DNA of 64,000 nt from contig OZ251247.1 of the NCBI GenBank assembly GCA_965240325.2, forward strand, positions 496,001-560,000, read 5' to 3'. The position numbers were made by a program, and so were the translations under genes. Positions 40,145 through 49,491 of the stretch are shown piece by piece; the stretch's first letter is position 1, and the number at the start of each line of letters is the position of its first letter. The notes beneath the pieces were generated by a model, which was given only the letters and a program-made list of their open reading frames with translations, did not search any database and was not told the DNA's origin. The stretch comes from Rebecca billardiae RCC1528 (Eukaryota; Haptophyta).

Positions 40145-43100
40145 ACGACCCCAGGAGCCGCTTGCTGCACGGCGATGCTCGCTGCGCACCTGAGGCGCTG
40201 CCGCCCCGTCGAGTGATGCCACAACTACTGCGCTGTGCACAATGCCGCGTCGTGTTCGTATACAATCGTACATATTCGCCGTACTGTCCATACGCTCGTA
40301 GCCGCGCCTGTAATACTATAATCATATCGTCAGCAGCGTAATATGTCAGACTCATCAGTGCGCACATGCACCGCCGTCACGCGGACACGGCTGTAAGTCG
40401 TACTGCTCGCGGAGTAGGCTGCGCACCCGCCCGCGCTGCGCCAGCAGCACCCGGGGCCCGGCCCCGGGCACTACAGCGGGTACCGTGTACAGGAGTGCCT
40501 GCATGTGCCAGCCGGCCGCAGTGCGGCCAACGGCAATATTGATATATATATATATCAATAACGCGGGCACTACGGCCAGCCCAGGCCGCGCGCGAGCAAT
40601 ACTAACTAATAGTGAGGCGCGCATCATCTCCGGAGACTGCGGGCTGCTCATCCGAACCAGGTCACCGACTGAGTCAGCTGCGCCGCCCATCATCTCACAC
40701 TGGGCCCGCTTAACAGTCGCGCTGACTACGTGGCTCGGCGTCAGAATCAACCATATCCAGCTGCCGATGGGCAGTGAATAGTATAATGAGCAGCGCGCCA
40801 ATGAGACGACGATATGAACCGGCTCCATATCATACTCATAGCCGGGCCTCACTAACTACTGACGACTGATTGACATTCCGAGCATCAACGCAGTTGATGC
40901 CCGGGGGGGACTTGGTCACTTGGTGCCGCCGTGCTGGGGGGGCGCGTCAGTCGGTGCCAGCTCCCGGTGAGTGAGTGAGAGTCCGTCTGCCACAAAAGGG
41001 ACGTCGGACCGGACTGCTAGTGAGTAGTGCGCTGACAGTGGCACTGAGTCAACAGCACTGCAGATCCAGGAGAGTCATATATATATATATATATATCCGA
41101 TATTGCGCGCGCGCGAATGCGCGATGATCTTGATGTCGTCGCGTCGTTACCGACGATGATGATCTGCTTAGTAGTAGTGGCGCGCTTAATTATTAGTCGG
41201 CGGTACCGCGGGAGCGCCGGCTCACGGACCATGTTATGGTACTAGCTTGACTATCAGTCACATCGTATAGCAGCAGAACACAGTGAACACGCCCCAGCGG
41301 CGGAGCGGACAAACAAAACTGCTTGGGAACCGGCCGATTTGGCAGGGCGATGGCGGGATCTCAGTCGTCCGCCCGAGGCCTTCCGCCGTCACTCGGCCGC
41401 TCTAGCCGGGCCCACGGGCGCGATCATCCGTGGGCCCATCCCGTACTGGGCGGACCGTATAGCTGGCCATTACATGGGACACTAGCTCGGGTGTCGCGCC
41501 ACGACTCTGCCACGAGAAGAGCCCGCGTCCGAAGCAGGCGTGTTCGAGCTCGCAGCAGCACGCGATCGACATGTGATGCTTGCTCCCACCCGTCCCGATG
41601 GATGGCGGGCCTGGGTGGCTGTCTGAGTGGTTGGTTGGGTGCAAGTACTTGCCCGCATGCTCCTTTTGGACCGCTGGAAATGTCTCGCCCCCAATATCCT
41701 CCACCTCAAAAGTGCTGCACTAGTTGGCCGGTCGAGTGGCACGTCGAGCGCGTGCCCGTCGGGTCACATCCTCAAGCATTCAAGGTGGACCTGAGCATTG
41801 TTTGAGACGCGCCTAATGTCAGAAGGGCCATCGAGCGCGTCCTTCTCGTCCGACTTGGCGACTCATGCCTTCGCGTCTACGATGTGTACGGATCGGGCCC
41901 ATCTGACCGACTGCACAACGGGCTCTGAACAGCGACGGCCAGTGCACCAGGCGAATGGTGCCGGCCATGGCTGACGGTGCGTGTGCCCGCACACTGCGAG
42001 TGTGCTCGCGGACGCCCGCCTCCCCGACCGTCAGCGCCTCTGCGCACCAAGCTAGGGCTGCATGATTCCGACCCACTTTTGTGCTCACGCAATGATGCAG
42101 GCGGCGCGGCCCCTTCTGCGCACGCGCGCAGAACAGCTCGTTTGCGCTGACTCAGGGCGACCTGAGCGAGCTTGACTACATTCACGACCTCGTTGCGCAC
42201 TTGCGCACTCGACGACGTGCCGAGGTCGCGGTTCCGCCGATGGTAGCGTCTCGTTCGGGCGCACATCACAGCAGTGTGCATCCGTATCGGATGACGAATG
42301 CGAGCAACTCAGCGAGGCACAACCATGCCCAGTCGGGTGCGCTTTGGGGTGCCGCGCGAGTGCGAAGGCCTCGCATTCCACGATTCACATCGCTCACGTC
42401 ACCCTCTCTGCGTCGACCCACTGCCCACGCGCTTCGCGCGCCGTCGCGCAGATCACTGCTCATCAGCTTGCAGCTCAAAGGAGACGATGCGGTCGCGGCA
42501 GTGCGCTGGCTCGTCGAGCTGACGTGCCGCGGTCGCGGCAGCTGGGCGCCAGCTTGGCAGCTCGTGTGCGGTCTTCTTCCGCGAGCAGCTGCCGGCCTGC
42601 TTCAGCTTCGTGGGCAAGCGCGCGCGATGTCTTTGCGCGGGAGTGCGCAGGGTGCAGCTGCGGCAGCAAACGCATCGTGCTCGAGCAGCGCGCGAGGAGG
42701 CGGCACGGGCGATTCGAGGCTCATTCGAGTCGCGGTGACTCTGCCAGGGCATATACTCTCCACACCTCACCTACCGAGCTGGACCCTGTCTTCGCTTCCT
42801 CCAGCGATCCGCGCGCGCACACGCGGTGTTGACGGCTCGATCAGCCGCAGTCTCGGTGCCGTTCGGCGCCGAGCTCGAGGACGGGCAGGGCGAGCAGCTG
42901 CGCTGGCATGAGAGCTCTCTGACGCTTCTGACAGGGCGCTATGCGTGTCTAGCTGTCCGCTGACATGTCCCAGTCGCCGCAGGCCCTCCGTGGGCTCGGC
43001 CATCGAGCCTCACGCGAGCGACCCGCGAGGCGGGCGTCCGCCATTTTGTTTGTCCGCTTCGCCGCTGGGGCGTGTTCACTGTGAAAGTACTCAGTATATC

Positions 43101-43904
43101 TGCCGTACTCTAGTCTGAAAGGGTGCCGGCCACCGCACGGGCGGTCCGGCAGCACTGCCCCGCCAGCGGTGCCGCGCGGCGCCACCGCGCCACTCACGGC
43201 CGTCATTGTCCGAACGCGCATATGACACTGTAACGACGACGTCCGAAGAATATATGTGGCGCTCGGAGTCGGACGCCGGGCGCCGGTCAGAGCCAGCGCC
43301 GGCAGCCCCGACAGGCGACACGGCCCCGGGCCCCGGATCCGCGCCGCACGCGGCCCGCCAGTCCGACGCAGAGTGACGACCATATCATCCGACGCCAGAG
43401 ACAGAGTGACCATCAGGTGAGTAGTGCAGTCTTAGTGCTGCGCTGGTGGCGGCTCGCCCCTGCACGTCAGTGCTCATCGCTGCATGGTGAATGGTCGCGC
43501 CGTCAAGCTGGCGCCGTACGTCAAACAGCGACCTTTGTCTGCTGCTGCAGACGGTGCCAGCGCTAGTGTCAGCCTCGCCGCCGCGTCGATGACAATGTGC
43601 AAGAGCCACTCGGCGCGCGCCGGCGCCACGGTGCTGTCGGCCTGGACGGCCCGGGGCGTGAGGGCGACTGCGAGCACGAGCCAAAGGGGAGCACGGCGCC
43701 GCCCGTGGCATATGCCACCTCGCCATCGCCGCGGACTCGCCACTCGGTGCCCCTTTGCGCCTGCACGGCCGGGCGTAGTCACCTAGGCACCAACGTGCGC
43801 CCCCAGAGAGCGGCGGGGGCCTGGCCGCGCCGCGCATGCAGCCATAACACGCCGTGCTGGAGAAGCAGAGTTCATGCCCGACAGTATGTAGCCAGTGCGT
43901 AGCG
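40145..43904. other. 3.8-kb interval without a supported gene
   Basis: Open frames are short or overlapping and show no domain. AT-richer patches occur at 40230-40350 and 41060-41250. Short simple repeats are annotated separately. I see no transposon protein or RNA gene. Confidence 0.45.
40537..40560. repeat. 24-bp perfect palindrome with TA core
   Basis: tattgatatata followed by its exact reverse complement tatatatcaata, in otherwise GC-rich flanks (cggcaa...acgcgg). It can extrude a cruciform. A separate (TA)n run lies at 41077-41096. Confidence 0.85.
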
Positions 43905-44357
43905 CTATGCTTGCCACTTGTCCGTCTCGCTCGGGCTCGGGCGCGCCATGCGAGCACGGACGACGCCATTGCGTCGCGCGCCCAGTGCCGTGTGACTGCT
44001 GCGCACCGGCCCTCCCAGTGCGAAGGACCAGTGCGCCGAGGCGTCCGCTTCGGGCACGCCTGGGCGCTCGGTCAGGCCCTCGCAGCACTCGTACTTCGGG
44101 TCGCCAAACTGCCACTGGTCGCCGCCCTCAGGCGTGCAGGCGCGCACGCCGAGGCACGCGAAGGTCCACGCCGTGTCGGCCGCGCCAACGCTGTCCCCGA
44201 GGCACTCCATCCGCTCGGGGCAGCAGGGCAACTTCGGCCCAGCCGCCCAGGCACGGATCGCGTCGGCGTAGATCAGCGGCTGGCCGTGACTTTGATGGTG
44301 AAGGTCGCGCTCGTCGGTGCAAATCACTCCGGTCTCCGGCAAGTCCGGGCCGGCCAC
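43905..44357 (-). CDS. Possible Cys-rich exon or gene remnant
   Basis: Minus-strand open frame of 150 codons whose product looks less composition-driven than other ORFs here. Cys pairs and clusters occur in LPCCPERMECLGDS, FACLGVRACTPEGGDQW and PKYECCEGLTERPG, with TAWTF, QPLIYADAIRAW and GDPKYECC nearby. The Cys-rich pattern resembles a small disulphide-bonded extracellular domain, but I cannot name it. It ends only ~25 bases before the start codon of the + strand RCC1 gene at 44384, so it is head to head with that gene. It could be one exon of a larger gene or a relic. Confidence 0.3.
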   Translation of the reverse strand: MAGPDLPETGVICTDERDLHHQSHGQPLIYADAIRAWAAGPKLPCCPERMECLGDSVGAADTAWTFACLGVRACTPEGGDQWQFGDPKYECCEGLTERPGVPEADASAHWSFALGGPVRSSHTALGARRNGVVRARMARPSPSETDKWQA

Positions 44358-44383
44358 CCGTCTCGGCGGCGCGAATCGCGAGG

Positions 44384-45976
44384 ATGGGTCAACTTCTTAG
44401 CGCCGAGGCGTGCTCGGCGCCGGCGCCGCGGCTGACCGACCTGCCCGCCGAGGTGATCGAGCGCATCCTGCTCGCGGTCGGCCGGCCGCATGACCTCGCC
44501 GCGGCCAACGCTACCTCGCGCCTATTCCGCGGCGCGCCCGGCGAGCGCTCGCCGGTGGAGCACGCGCTGCGCGAGCGCGCTCGTGCTCGCGGGCACGCTT
44601 CCGCGTTGCCGACCGAGCTGCCGGCGGGCGTGCGCACGTGGTCCGAGGAGTTGTTCGCCCAGGAACGCGTGTACGGGCTTGCCCGGGGTCACGCCATGCC
44701 CGTCGCTGCCGGTGGGGAGCCTTATCGCCGCGTGCTGAGCGCGTTTGTGGACGCGGAGGGCGGGCTGCACACGTGCGGCGAGGAGCTCGTGTGCGGCGAG
44801 CACGGGCGGGCGGACGTTCGTCCTGCCCGCGCCCTTGGCGTCACGGGTGCGGACATGGCACGCGAGCCCACGCGCGTCGCCTCGCTCAGCGCAGTGCGCG
44901 TGCGCTCCGTGGCCGCTGGGCGGGACCACCTGCTCGCGCTGAGCGCCGCCGGCACCGTGTACGGCTGCGGCTACAACGGGTGCGGCCAGCTGGGGCTGGG
45001 TGACGACGACAAGAGGCGGTCGTTTGCGGAGGTAGTCGTGCCTTCAGGTGGGTTGGTCGTGGCTATCGCCGCGGCCGATTGCCTCAGCTTCGCGCTCACC
45101 GCCGCTGGCTGTGTGTACAGCTGGGGCCGCAACTACTACGGCCAGCTCGGCCACGGCGACACGAAGGACCGGTGGGAGCCGACGCGCATCGAGGCGCTCG
45201 ACGGCGTGCGCGTCGGCGGCCTGGGCGCAGGGGGTGACCACACGCTGCTCCTATCTGCACACGGCGCCGTCTACTCTTTTGGCGTCGGCTCCTGGGGCCG
45301 TCTAGGCCACGGCAACCAACAGGATCAGCGCACGCCGAGGCGCATCGAGGCGCTCGCGGGCGTGCGCGCCGTGCACGTGAGCGCGGGCCGTGCGCACAGC
45401 CTGGTGGTGGACAGCGGGGGGGTGGTGTACTCGTTTGGGTGTGGTGAAGATGGCTGCCTGGGCCGCGGCGACATTGTTTCGCGGCGTCTGCCCAAGCGCA
45501 TCGCGGCACTGGCGGGCGTGCGCGCGGTGCGCGCATGCGCTGGGCCTGACTGCAGCGCGGTGCTGGGTGCGGACGGCAGCGTGCACACGTTCGGGGCCAG
45601 CTTCGAGGGCAAGCTGGGCCACGTATCTGATCCCGTCTATGGCAGTTGCCGGCAGCCTACGCGGTTACACTCCCTTGCGCATACGCGTGTGATCAGCTGC
45701 GCGCTCTACGCCACCCACGGCTTGTACGTGACAGCCGACGGGGCTGCGTACTCGTGCGGCCTGCAGTCGGCAGCGCTCGGCCAGGGCGTGAGCATGGCCG
45801 CCGCTGAGGCGGGGTCGCTGTGGACGCCGCCCATCCGCATCGAGCAGCTGCCGCGCGTGGGCGCACCGCCGGCCTCGGGTTGGGCATGGCTGGACGACGG
45901 CGGCGCTCACTGTCCTGCAGCGGAGCGGCATGCGCTGGCCGCGTCTGATGAGTGGGCACTGTACCGCTGTACGTAG
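44384..45976 (+). CDS. F-box-like / RCC1 protein with predicted N-myristoylation signal
   Basis: Intronless, 530 residues from the ATG at 44384; the frame is open further upstream but without family similarity. The N-terminus MGQLLSAE fits the N-myristoylation consensus (Gly2, Ser6), unlike all other members. F-box-like LTDLPAEVIERILLAVGR at ~17-47, then SRLFRGAPGERS and HALRERARARG. Blades: HTCGEELVCGEHG, YGCGYNGCGQLGLGDD, YSWGRNYYGQLGHGD, YSFGVGSWGRLGHGN, YSFGCGEDGCLGRGD, HTFGASFEGKLGHVS and YSCGLQSAALGQG. A C-terminal extension of ~35 residues follows RIEQLPRV. If acylated, it would work at a membrane; this is inference. Confidence 0.87.
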   Translation: MGQLLSAEACSAPAPRLTDLPAEVIERILLAVGRPHDLAAANATSRLFRGAPGERSPVEHALRERARARGHASALPTELPAGVRTWSEELFAQERVYGLARGHAMPVAAGGEPYRRVLSAFVDAEGGLHTCGEELVCGEHGRADVRPARALGVTGADMAREPTRVASLSAVRVRSVAAGRDHLLALSAAGTVYGCGYNGCGQLGLGDDDKRRSFAEVVVPSGGLVVAIAAADCLSFALTAAGCVYSWGRNYYGQLGHGDTKDRWEPTRIEALDGVRVGGLGAGGDHTLLLSAHGAVYSFGVGSWGRLGHGNQQDQRTPRRIEALAGVRAVHVSAGRAHSLVVDSGGVVYSFGCGEDGCLGRGDIVSRRLPKRIAALAGVRAVRACAGPDCSAVLGADGSVHTFGASFEGKLGHVSDPVYGSCRQPTRLHSLAHTRVISCALYATHGLYVTADGAAYSCGLQSAALGQGVSMAAAEAGSLWTPPIRIEQLPRVGAPPASGWAWLDDGGAHCPAAERHALAASDEWALYRCT

Positions 45977-46179
45977 TACGTGATTGATGATGCACCGCGG
46001 CCCGGCGCGTGGTCCGCCGGCAATAACGATATCATCACCATTCACCGCCACCGGGCGCCACTGGCGGGTCGTCCGGCGGCCTCGCGCACGCTGCCACGCA
46101 CTGAGCACGCCTCGTCCCTGGATGGCAGCGCAGCGGCCCGGCCGCCGCCGATATTTCAATTTCATGCATTGTACTACGT
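45977..46179. other. Spacer before microsatellite
   Basis: 3' flank of the RCC1 gene, with no recognised feature. Confidence 0.4.
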
Positions 46180-46186
46180 ATATATA

Positions 46187-46219
<33 letters not shown>

Positions 46220-46220
46220 G
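46180..46220. repeat. (TA)n microsatellite
   Basis: TATATA runs interrupted by TATG and CATA, forming the left border of the modular tandem array. Confidence 0.9.
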
Positions 46221-49200
46221 TCTAACCACTCCGCCATGCCCTGCTCGCTCGAAGCGTCGAGCACGACCGAGAGCTGGATGGTCGTGGCGTGAACTGCGTC
46301 TTGGGACAGTCCACTATGATGATCATGATTGGGACACGATCATGTTACATAGGTCGGGATTTTACCAACGAACGACGGGCGCTGGCAGTGCGGAGGCGCA
46401 GCTGCCCGTGGTCGAGAGGGCGCCCGTGAGGTCCGTCAGTCACGGAGGTCGACGGCCGATCTGGCTGACCAGACAGCACGGGTTGCACAGCACCGTTATC
46501 CCAGACAGAGGGTGGGAGGGTGGGCAAACAGTGAACCGCCGCCGCGGAGCTGACGCAGCAGCACGTGAGCTGCTGGACGAGAATGTGATGCCGGACGAGC
46601 GACGACGCGGCTGCGGTGCGGCGCTGCAGGGCGGAGGCGCTGACAGCAGCAACCTCACCGAGCAGAGGGGACTACCAAAGCAGCGTATACACCTCCTGTG
46701 TGCCGAGCTCACAAGAGTGGTCGGAGGAGAGTGTAGCGTGCGGTGTCGTGGGCCCCCTGCTCGGCTCGGCGCCTTGTGTCATGGCGCCCCCGTACCTTGG
46801 GCCGAGCCGCGCCGAGGCCAGAAGAGTCGCCTCGGATGGAACAGGAATCGCCGAGCAAGTCCTGCAGGCGGTGCCCGGTGCCGACCGGATTGGCTGCCGA
46901 AAAGGGGTCCGACCAGGACTGCGCGCGCTGGGCGGCGGGCGCCCCGGCCGGACAGCTGGTTGATGATGCCAAGCGAGCCGGATCTTGGTGTCGCTCTTAG
47001 ACACTCAGTTATTGTGCCAATAACGCCACGTCTAACCACTCCGCCATGCCCTGCTCGCTCGAAGCGTCGAGCACGACCGAGAGCTGGATGGTCGTGGCGT
47101 GAACTGCGTCTTGGGACAGTCCACGATGATGATCATGATTGGGACACGATCATGTTACATAGGTCGGGGGATTTTACCAACGAACGACGGGCGCGGGCAG
47201 TGCGGAGGCGCAGCTGCCCGTGGTCGAGAGGGCGCCCGTGAGTCCCGTTTATAAGTTAGAGCGGGCGTCCAAGTAGTGGTTGATGAATCCCGTTAAAAGA
47301 AGAGAAAGATTGGGGACTGCGCGTAGCGTTCACGCGCGCGCGGTGGCGCGGTGTGTGCCGCGTGTTGAGCGAGAGCGTGCGGCACATGGCGCGACGCGCG
47401 TGCGCGAGGCGTGCGCATATCTCAAACAGTGAACCGCCGCCGCGGAGCTGACGCAGCAGCACGTGAGCTGCTGGACGAGAATGTGATGCCGGACGAGCGA
47501 CGACGCGGCTGCGGTGCGGCGCTGCAGGGCGGAGGCGCTGACAGCAGCAACCTCACCGAGCAGAGGGGACTACCAAAGCAGCGTATACACCTCCTGTGTG
47601 CCGAGCTCACAAGAGTGGTCGGAGGAGAGTGTAGCGTGCGGTGTCGTGGGCCCCCTGCTCGGCTCGGCGCCTTGTGTCATGGCGCCCCCGTACCTTGGGC
47701 CGAGCCGCGCCGAGGCAATTTTACCAACGAACGACGGGCGCGGGCAGTGCGGAGGCGCAGCTGCCCGTGGTCGAGAGGGCGCCCGTGAGGTCCGTCAGTC
47801 ACGGAGGTCGACGGCCGATCTGGCTGACCAGACAGCACGGGTTGCACAGCACCGTTATCCCAGACAGAGGGTGGGAGGGTGGGCAAACAGTGAACCGCCG
47901 CCGCGGAGCTGACGCAGCAGCACGTGAGCTGCTGGACGAGAATGTGATGCCGGACGAGCGACGACGCGGCTGCGGTGCGGCGCTGCAGGGCGGAGGCGCT
48001 GACAGCAGCAACCTCACCGAGCAGAGGGGACTACCAAAGCAGCGTATACACCTCCTGTGTGCCGAGCTCACAAGAGTGGTCGGAGGAGAGTGTAGCGTGC
48101 GGTGTCGTGGGCCCCCTGCTCGGCTCGGCGCCTTGTGTCATGGCGCCCCCGTACCTTGGGCCGAGCCGCGCCGAGGCCAGAAGAGTCGCCTCGGATGGAA
48201 CAGGAATCGCCGAGCAAGTCCTGCAGGCGGTGCCCGGTGCCGACCGGATTGGCTGCCGAAAAGGGGTCCGACCAGGACTGCGCGCGCTGGGCGGCGGGCG
48301 CCCCGGCCGGACAGCTGGTTGATGATGCCAAGCGAGCCGGATCTTGGTGTCGCTCTTAGACACTCAGTTATTGTGCCAATAACGCCACGTCTAACCACTC
48401 CGCCATGCCCTGCTCGCTCGAAGCGTCGAGCACGACCGAGAGCTGGATGGTCGTGGCGTGAACTGCGTCTTGGGACAGTCCACGATGATGATCATGATTG
48501 GGAGACGATCATGTTACATAGGTCGTCGGGATTTTACCAACGAACGACGGGCGCGGGCAGTGCGGAGGCGCAGCTGCCCGTGGTCGAGAGGGCGCCCGTG
48601 AGTCCCGTTTATAAGTTAGAGCGGGCGTCCAAGTAGTGGTTGATAAATCCCGTTAAAAGAAGAGAAAGATTGGGGACTGCGCGTAGCGTTCACGCGCGCG
48701 CGGTGGCGCGGTGTGTGCCGCGTGTTGAGCGAGAGCGTGCGGCACATGGCGCGACGCGCGTGCGCGAGGCGTGCGCATATCTCAAACAGTGAACCGCCGC
48801 CGCGGAGCTGACGCAGCAGCACGTGAGCTGCTGGACGAGAATGTGATGCCGGACGAGCGACGACGCGGCTGCGGTGCGGCGCTGCAGGGCGGAGGCGCTG
48901 ACAGCAGCAACCTCACCGAGCAGAGGGGACTACCAAAGCAGCGTATACACCTCCTGTGTGCCGAGCTCACAAGAGTGGTCGGAGGAGAGTGTAGCGTGCG
49001 GTGTCGTGGGCCCCCTGCTCGGCTCGGCGCCTTGTGTCATGGCGCCCCCGTACCTTGGGCCGAGCCGCGCCGAGGCCAGAAGAGTCGCCTCGGATGGAAC
49101 AGGAATCGCCGAGCAAGTCCTGCAGGCGGTGCCCGGTGCCGACCGGATTGGCTGCCGAAAAGGGGTCCGACCAGGACTGCGCGCGCTGGGCGGCGGGCGC

Positions 49201-49287
49201 CCCGGCCGGACAGCTGGTTGATGATGCCAAGCGAGCCGGATCTTGGTGTCGCTCTTAGACACTCAGTTATTGTGCCAATAACGCCAC
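46221..49287. repeat. Modular tandem mosaic of segments P, Q, R, S, T, U
   Basis: Six sequence modules recur nearly unchanged. P (tctaaccactccgccatgcc...) is at 46221, 47031 and 48390. Q (attttaccaacgaacgacgg...) is near 46359, 47172, 47718 and 48531. R (gtccgtcagtcacggagg...) is near 46431 and 47789. S (tcccgtttataagttagagc...) is near 47242 and 48602. T (caaacagtgaaccgccgcc...) is near 46524, 47424, 47884 and 48783. U (cagaagagtcgcctcgg..., ending ...aataacgccac) is near 46818, 48178 and 49078. The order is PQRTU / PQST-QRTU / PQSTU, so R and S occupy the same slot alternately. All frames and both strands are open for short distances and no domain is recognised. Confidence 0.85.
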
Positions 49288-49491
49288 ATATATACATATA
49301 TATGTATATGTATATGTATATATGTATATGTATACATACATACATACATACATACTACATACATACATACATACATACATACATACATACATACATACAT
49401 ACATACATACATACATACATACATACATACATACATACATACATACATACATACATACATACATACATACATACATACATACATACACACA
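49288..49491. repeat. (ATAC)n microsatellite with TATATG leader
   Basis: Irregular TATA/TATG sequence to ~49333, then about 38 copies of a CATA tetranucleotide with one break near 49355, ending in ACACAC. It forms the right border of the modular array. Confidence 0.95.

Noticed and set aside
46221-46300. Complete tRNA-Leu/Ser gene on the minus strand
   Set aside because: Only the A-box-like part is present; no B-box, anticodon arm or matching acceptor stem could be found.
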